A stretch of 64,000 nucleotides of DNA from positions 20,592,032 to 20,656,031 of the forward strand of contig NC_080582.1 in the NCBI RefSeq assembly GCF_029962835.1, read 5' to 3'. Origin of the DNA: Magnolia sinica. Lineage: Eukaryota; Streptophyta; Magnoliopsida; Magnoliales; Magnoliaceae. The notes beneath the pieces are model-generated. The model searched no databases. It saw only the letters and a program-made list of their open reading frames with translations, and was not told the origin of the DNA. A program made the position numbers and the translations under genes. Shown in pieces: positions 59,998 to 64,000 of this stretch (positions within the stretch are counted from its first letter, which is position 1; each line of letters begins with the position of its first letter).

Positions 59998-60099
59998 AAT
60001 AAAAAATTTCATCCTCGAAATTTATACTCCCATCGCAGCTAATCATAACTCATAAGGAATAGGAAACATAAAATCATATATAATTAAAACACAATACGA

Positions 60100-62327
60100 C
60101 ACACAATTAAACATCGAAAAGATGGGGATAGCGCTCTCGAATCTCTGCCTCGCGCTCCTAAGATGCCTCATCCATACTATGATGGCCCCACTGCACCTTC
60201 ACCAATGAAATGACCTTAGTGCACAGGACCTGCTCCTTCCGATCGAGGATACGAACTGACTACTCAATGTAAGAAGTGTCCTCCTTAACCTCCAATGGCT
60301 ACCAATCAATAATAGGCATGATGTCTAACCCACACTTCCTCAACATAGAGATATGGAAAACGTTGTGGACACCAGACAACTGAGATGGCAAGGCAAGCCG
60401 ATAGGTCACGGCGCCAACGCGCTCGGTGATCTCGAAAGGTCCAATAAATCTCGGGACAAGCTTGCCCTTTACTCTAAAATGAACCACACCCTTTATGGGA
60501 GAGACCTTGAGATACACATGGTCCCCAACAGTAAACTCTAAGGGATGATGTCAATGATCAGCAAAACTCTTCTACCGGCTCTGGGCTGTGCGCATCCTCT
60601 GCCTGATGATATTAATAGCCTTTGACGTCTGCAGCACAATCTTGGGACCTAGGAGATGCCGCTCTCCAACCTTGGTCCAACAACTCGGAGATCTGCACTG
60701 TCTGCCATATAATGCCTCAAAAGGAGCCATGCCAATGGTCGCCTGATAGTTGTTGTTGTACGTAAACTCAACCAATCGTAGGTGCTCGTCCCAACTACCC
60801 AAGAAATCAATTGCGCAGGCCTGAAGCATATCCTCAAGGATCTGGTTGACCCTTTTGGTCTGTCCATCGGTCTGCGGATGGTACACAGTACTGAGCTTCA
60901 AATCAGTGCCTATCGCTCTCTAGAAGCTCCTCCAAAACTGAGACATGAACCTTGGGTCTTGGTCTGAAACGATCGAGACAGGAACACCGTGCAGTTTCAT
61001 GATCTCATCAACAAACATCTTGGCGAGCCAGTGCGTATGCCAAGTCTCACGAATCGCAAGAAAATGTGCCAAATTCCCTAAACGGTCCACGACAACTCAG
61101 ATAGTGTCATGACCGCGCTGTGTCCTCGACAAATCCATGACAAAATTGGTAGATATGTGCTCCCACTTTCACATCGGGATGCTCAACAGCTGCAATAGAC
61201 TAGGGGGTCTCTGATGATCGGCCTTGACATGTTGGCATGTGTCACATTCGGTCACAAAGCTAGCTATCTGGTGCTTCATCCCTGCCCAAAAATACTGACG
61301 CCACATATCGCGATACATCTTCGTCAAGCCAGGGTAGATAGAGAACCGCAATCGGTGTGCCTTGGTTATAAGATGTCTGTGCAACTCAAGAATATCCGGA
61401 ACACATAATCGGCCTCTAAAATAAAGTCCACCATCAAAACCAATTTGCCAATCTACCTGACTCTCAGATGCTGCTTCTGCTCGGTAACCCTGTAATGACT
61501 CATCTGCCTGCTGAGCCTCAATCACCCTTGCGACACGAGATGATTGAATTGACAAGCTCGATAACTGGACGATAGAAGACTGTAGACTAAACTTGAAGTC
61601 GTACTCTGTTATATCCTCGAGCATCCTCCACTCTTGAATTATCATGTGCACCAACAAGCCTCATGGCTATCGGCTAAGGGCATTCGCCACAACGTTCGCC
61701 TTGCTTGGGTGGTACTGGAGATCAAAATCATAGTCTTTCAGGAGCTCCATCCAACGCCTCTATCTCATGTTTAGCTCGGACTGAGAGAACAGATTCAAGC
61801 TCTTGTGGTCGGAGAAGATCTCGAACCTCAACCCATAAAGATAGTGCCTTCATACCTTCAGTGCGAAGACAACTACTGCCAGCTCCAAATCATGCGTGGG
61901 GTAGTTCAGCTCATGGACCTTGAGCTGGGGAGATGCATAAGCCACCGGCTTCCCATGCTACATCAGGACAACACCCAAACCAACTCACGAGGCATCGGTA
62001 AATACAACAAATCCATCACTTCCAGAGGGAAGAGTGAGGACAAGAGCAGACGTGAGGTGGTCCTTCAGCTCCATAAATGCCTGCTCACAAGCGTCGCTCC
62101 AAAGGAATTCGGCACCCTTCCAGGTTAATCTAGTCAACGGGGTTGCAATATGAGAGAATCCCTCAATAAAACGTCTGTAGTAGCCCGCCAAACCAAGGAA
62201 ACTGTGGATCTCGGATGCATTTGTGGGCTGGCCCCACTGACGTACGACAACGATCTTTGAGGGGTCCACTACGACACCCTGCCTCGTCACCACATGACCG
62301 AGAAACTTTACCTCCTCCTGCTAGAAT
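60100..62327 (-). pseudogene. pol: pol of gypsy B2 (RT end, RNase H, integrase, C-terminus)
   Basis: Read leftward from 62327: [20 protein letters not shown] and [20 protein letters not shown] (RT thumb/connection), FVVFTDAS (RNase H catalytic aspartate) with several TAG/TGA stops through [18 protein letters not shown] and IFSDHKSLN. Then 61657-61169, with the H2C2 integrase site (HRHLITKAHRLRFSIYPGLT ... CDTCQHVKADHQRP), a degraded core, 60901-60572 (LSTVYHPQTDGQTKRVNQIL, YNNNYQATIGMAPFEALYG) and 60517-60299 (LVPRFIGPFEITERVGAVTY, GVHNVFHISML). A chromodomain-like tail reaches about 60120 (ERYPHLF). The tryptophan codon before QEEV is TAG. Confidence 0.88.
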
Positions 62328-63478
62328 TGTCACGCCCCAAACTCGAAAACTGGGCTCACAAAATTCTCGACAGCCGAATCCGGCGCCGACAGCCTCCGTA
62401 GAACCCCATTCTCGACTCCCAGTGCCCATTCGCCAGGTTCCGATCCTGGGATGCTACAAGGAGGATTTTCAACATCAGTTTGATTCGTAACAAGCATAAC
62501 CAAAGGCATAACCCACAAACAACAACCAAAAACTCCATCACATTTCCACTATAATAAAAAACTTTACAAGTACAATGGGCATAAGGGAAATACAATGATG
62601 ATAGACCAAAAGCTCCAAAAAGATCAGCTACGCGCCCAAACCTCAGCGCTGCTACGATCCAACGTCACCTGCACGCAACGGTCGTGCATAAGCTTATAGA
62701 AAGCTTAGAGGGTGGTGAAAGTGTATGCTCAAGGTGGTAATGCAGCTATACAGTATCAGAGTAATGCGGAACATGCTGATGAATGCCAAGAATACCATTA
62801 GCCGTACCAAGGCCATGCAGTGCGAAGAATGATGTCGGCCATACCAAGGCCATGCAATGCGAAATGCAACTCAAGCATGCAAATCCTCATCTAAGTCCAC
62901 ATGTCAATACGGCTCAAATCTGGAATATCACCGGGGTCTAGTACACTCCAAGCCAGATTGCCGCCCCATTGCGCGCAATAAGGTGAGTGGAAAAGACCTC
63001 ACTATCCGCCTGCCAATATCAGGCTCTCCAATAGCGGACCCATTCCTCGAGCCGGTCGAACTACACTAGCATTGCCCCCTACTCTGACGGTAAGGCCGCA
63101 CCCCCTTCCAACCGACCACGACACGTGGGAGACGTAGCCTCGGCCCACGCTCGCTCATGCATCCACTCGGTCTAGACGTTGGAGCAACCTCCTGGTACCA
63201 TAAGGGTTTAGGGACTTTCACCTAGGGATATCTATCGCACCCCATGTAGAACAGTATTTCCGGTATCCAATCCTGCCAACCACGATACGTCTGTGGAGGC
63301 TACGGCCCTGATGTCGCCAGGGCATACAGTAACCATATCACACAATACGAATGCATGAATCATACTATTCAGTCATGCAGCAATCCTGCGCGTATCGTGC
63401 GCTCATGTAGGGCAACACCCCCTGTACGGGAGCCCCTAAACAATCTGCCCGAAGGCATATGCGATGATCAGTCATTCC
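62328..63478 (-). repeat. Truncated LTR of gypsy B3, inserted in B2 pol
   Basis: TGTCACGCCCCAAACTCG at 62328, colinear with the first 1.2 kb of the B2 LTR (55805 to about 57000), including TCCTACAAGGAGG-like, TCACCGGGGTCTAGTACACTC and CCAACCGACCACGACAC phrases. It stops near 63478 and passes directly into integrase sequence, so the inner LTR part, polypurine tract and pol C-terminus are deleted. Confidence 0.85.
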
Positions 63479-64000
63479 TCTGACGTCTCCTGCACAAGCT
63501 CGGGACCTAGGAGACGATGCTCTCCAACCTCGGTCCAACAACTCGGTGATCTGTATGGTCTGCCATATAGTGCCTCAAAAGGAGTCATGCCGATGGTCGC
63601 CTGATAGCTGTTATTGTATGCGAACTCAGCCAATCGTAGATGCTCATCCCAGCTACCCCCGAAATCAATCGCGCAGGCCCGAAGCATATCCTCAAGGATC
63701 TGGTTGACCCTCTCGGTCTGGCCATCGGTTTACAGATGATATGCAGTGCTGAGCTGTAAAACAGATCTCATCTCAATCTGAAAGCTCCTCCAAAACTGAG
63801 ATGTGAAACTCGGGTCTCGGTCAGAAACGATCGAGACTGGAACGCCATGCAGTCTCACAATATCCTCGATAAATAATCTCGTAAGCCGGTCCAAAGGCCA
63901 AGTCGCACGTATCGCAATAAAATGTGCCGACTTCGTCAGTCGATCAACGACAACCCAGATGGCGTCATGACCACGCTGAGTCCTCGGCAAGCCCATAATG
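63479..64000 (-). pseudogene. pol: Integrase fragment of gypsy B3
   Basis: Minus strand from the right edge: MGLPRTQRGHDAIWVVVDRL, TKSAHFIAIRATWPLDRLTR, PVSIVSDRDPSFTSQFW (second catalytic aspartate intact), a stop where TAYHPQTDGQ is expected (about 63730), then 63687-63479 with YNNSYQATIGMTPFEALYGR. Better preserved than the B2 copy; the rest lies beyond the window. Confidence 0.9.

Larger units (their letters stand above)
55805..62327 (-). mobile_element. Ty3/gypsy element B2 (minus strand), 5' part beyond insertion
   Basis: 3' LTR at 55805-59984, polypurine tract 59986-59997, then pol read leftwards from 62327 to about 60100. The RT end is cut at 62328 by another LTR of the same family (B3). 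Gag, the 5' part of pol and the 5' LTR are not in the window. Confidence 0.88.

Noticed and set aside
1..64000. Host protein-coding gene, rRNA or organelle insertion
   Set aside because: All coding similarity I could recognise belongs to transposable elements. A formal search with a plant proteome and organelle genomes could still find small fragments, especially in 14580-15155 and 16170-17625.

Overview
This window is repeat-only, gene-poor plant chromatin. I see no host gene, rRNA, tRNA gene or CRISPR array. Everything recognisable belongs to LTR retrotransposons (Ty1/copia and Ty3/gypsy), CACTA (En/Spm) DNA transposons, foldback MITE-like repeats, minisatellites and CCTAAA-type tandem arrays. 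Plant CACTA transposase domains (Transpos_assoc, Transposase_21, DUF4218, DUF4216, Transposase_24), Sirevirus-like copia and Tekay-like gypsy elements with initiator-tRNA-Met primer sites point to an angiosperm nuclear genome, probably large and repeat-rich. The species cannot be fixed from the sequence.

The layout is a set of nested insertions, most supported by target-site duplications (TSDs). (1) A decayed minus-strand copia element, C (1-3676), is cut in its integrase region by CACTA-2 (minus strand, 3680 to about 50275). (2) CACTA-2 carries a Transposase_24 gene (4600-6199), a small third ORF and a TNP2-type transposase (44973-48667). Its small ORF is split by gypsy element A (plus strand, 6569-44493; TSD ATATG/AAATG). 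(3) Element A has a 5' LTR (6569-9739), primer site, extra upstream ORF (24642-25870), gag (26288-27098), pol (27366-30767) and a 3' LTR (30776-44493). It was itself hit twice. CACTA-1 (10328-24354, TSD TCC) lies in its leader, and copia element D (minus, 33760-44296, perfect TSD ATATG) lies in its 3' LTR. With both insertions removed the two A LTRs are 3171 and 3176 bases, which confirms the reconstruction. (4) To the right, CACTA-2 abuts a gypsy-B LTR fragment (B1, 50276-55804) that contains a solo LTR of family A (51522-54720). A second B element (B2, 55805-62327, minus strand) follows, and is cut by a third, internally deleted copy (B3, 62328-64000).

No gene network operates here; each element's genes served its own transposition. 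Copia D is the best preserved: two LTRs, primer site, polypurine tract, gag-pol with few breaks (one nonsense codon in the last 1000 residues of pol) and a third ORF. Most breaks are stop codons explainable by C-to-T or G-to-A change (TGG to TAG, CAG to TAG), as expected of methylated, silenced repeats.

Most interesting points: a similar accessory protein domain occurs upstream of gag in gypsy A and downstream of pol in copia C and D; both CACTA elements carry kilobase-scale degenerate CCTAAA arrays in the same orientation relative to their transposase reading frame; CGACTRGTCG-type palindromes occur both in the copia LTRs and just before the third ORF; and an unrecognised small ORF of CACTA-2 becomes continuous when gypsy A is removed.
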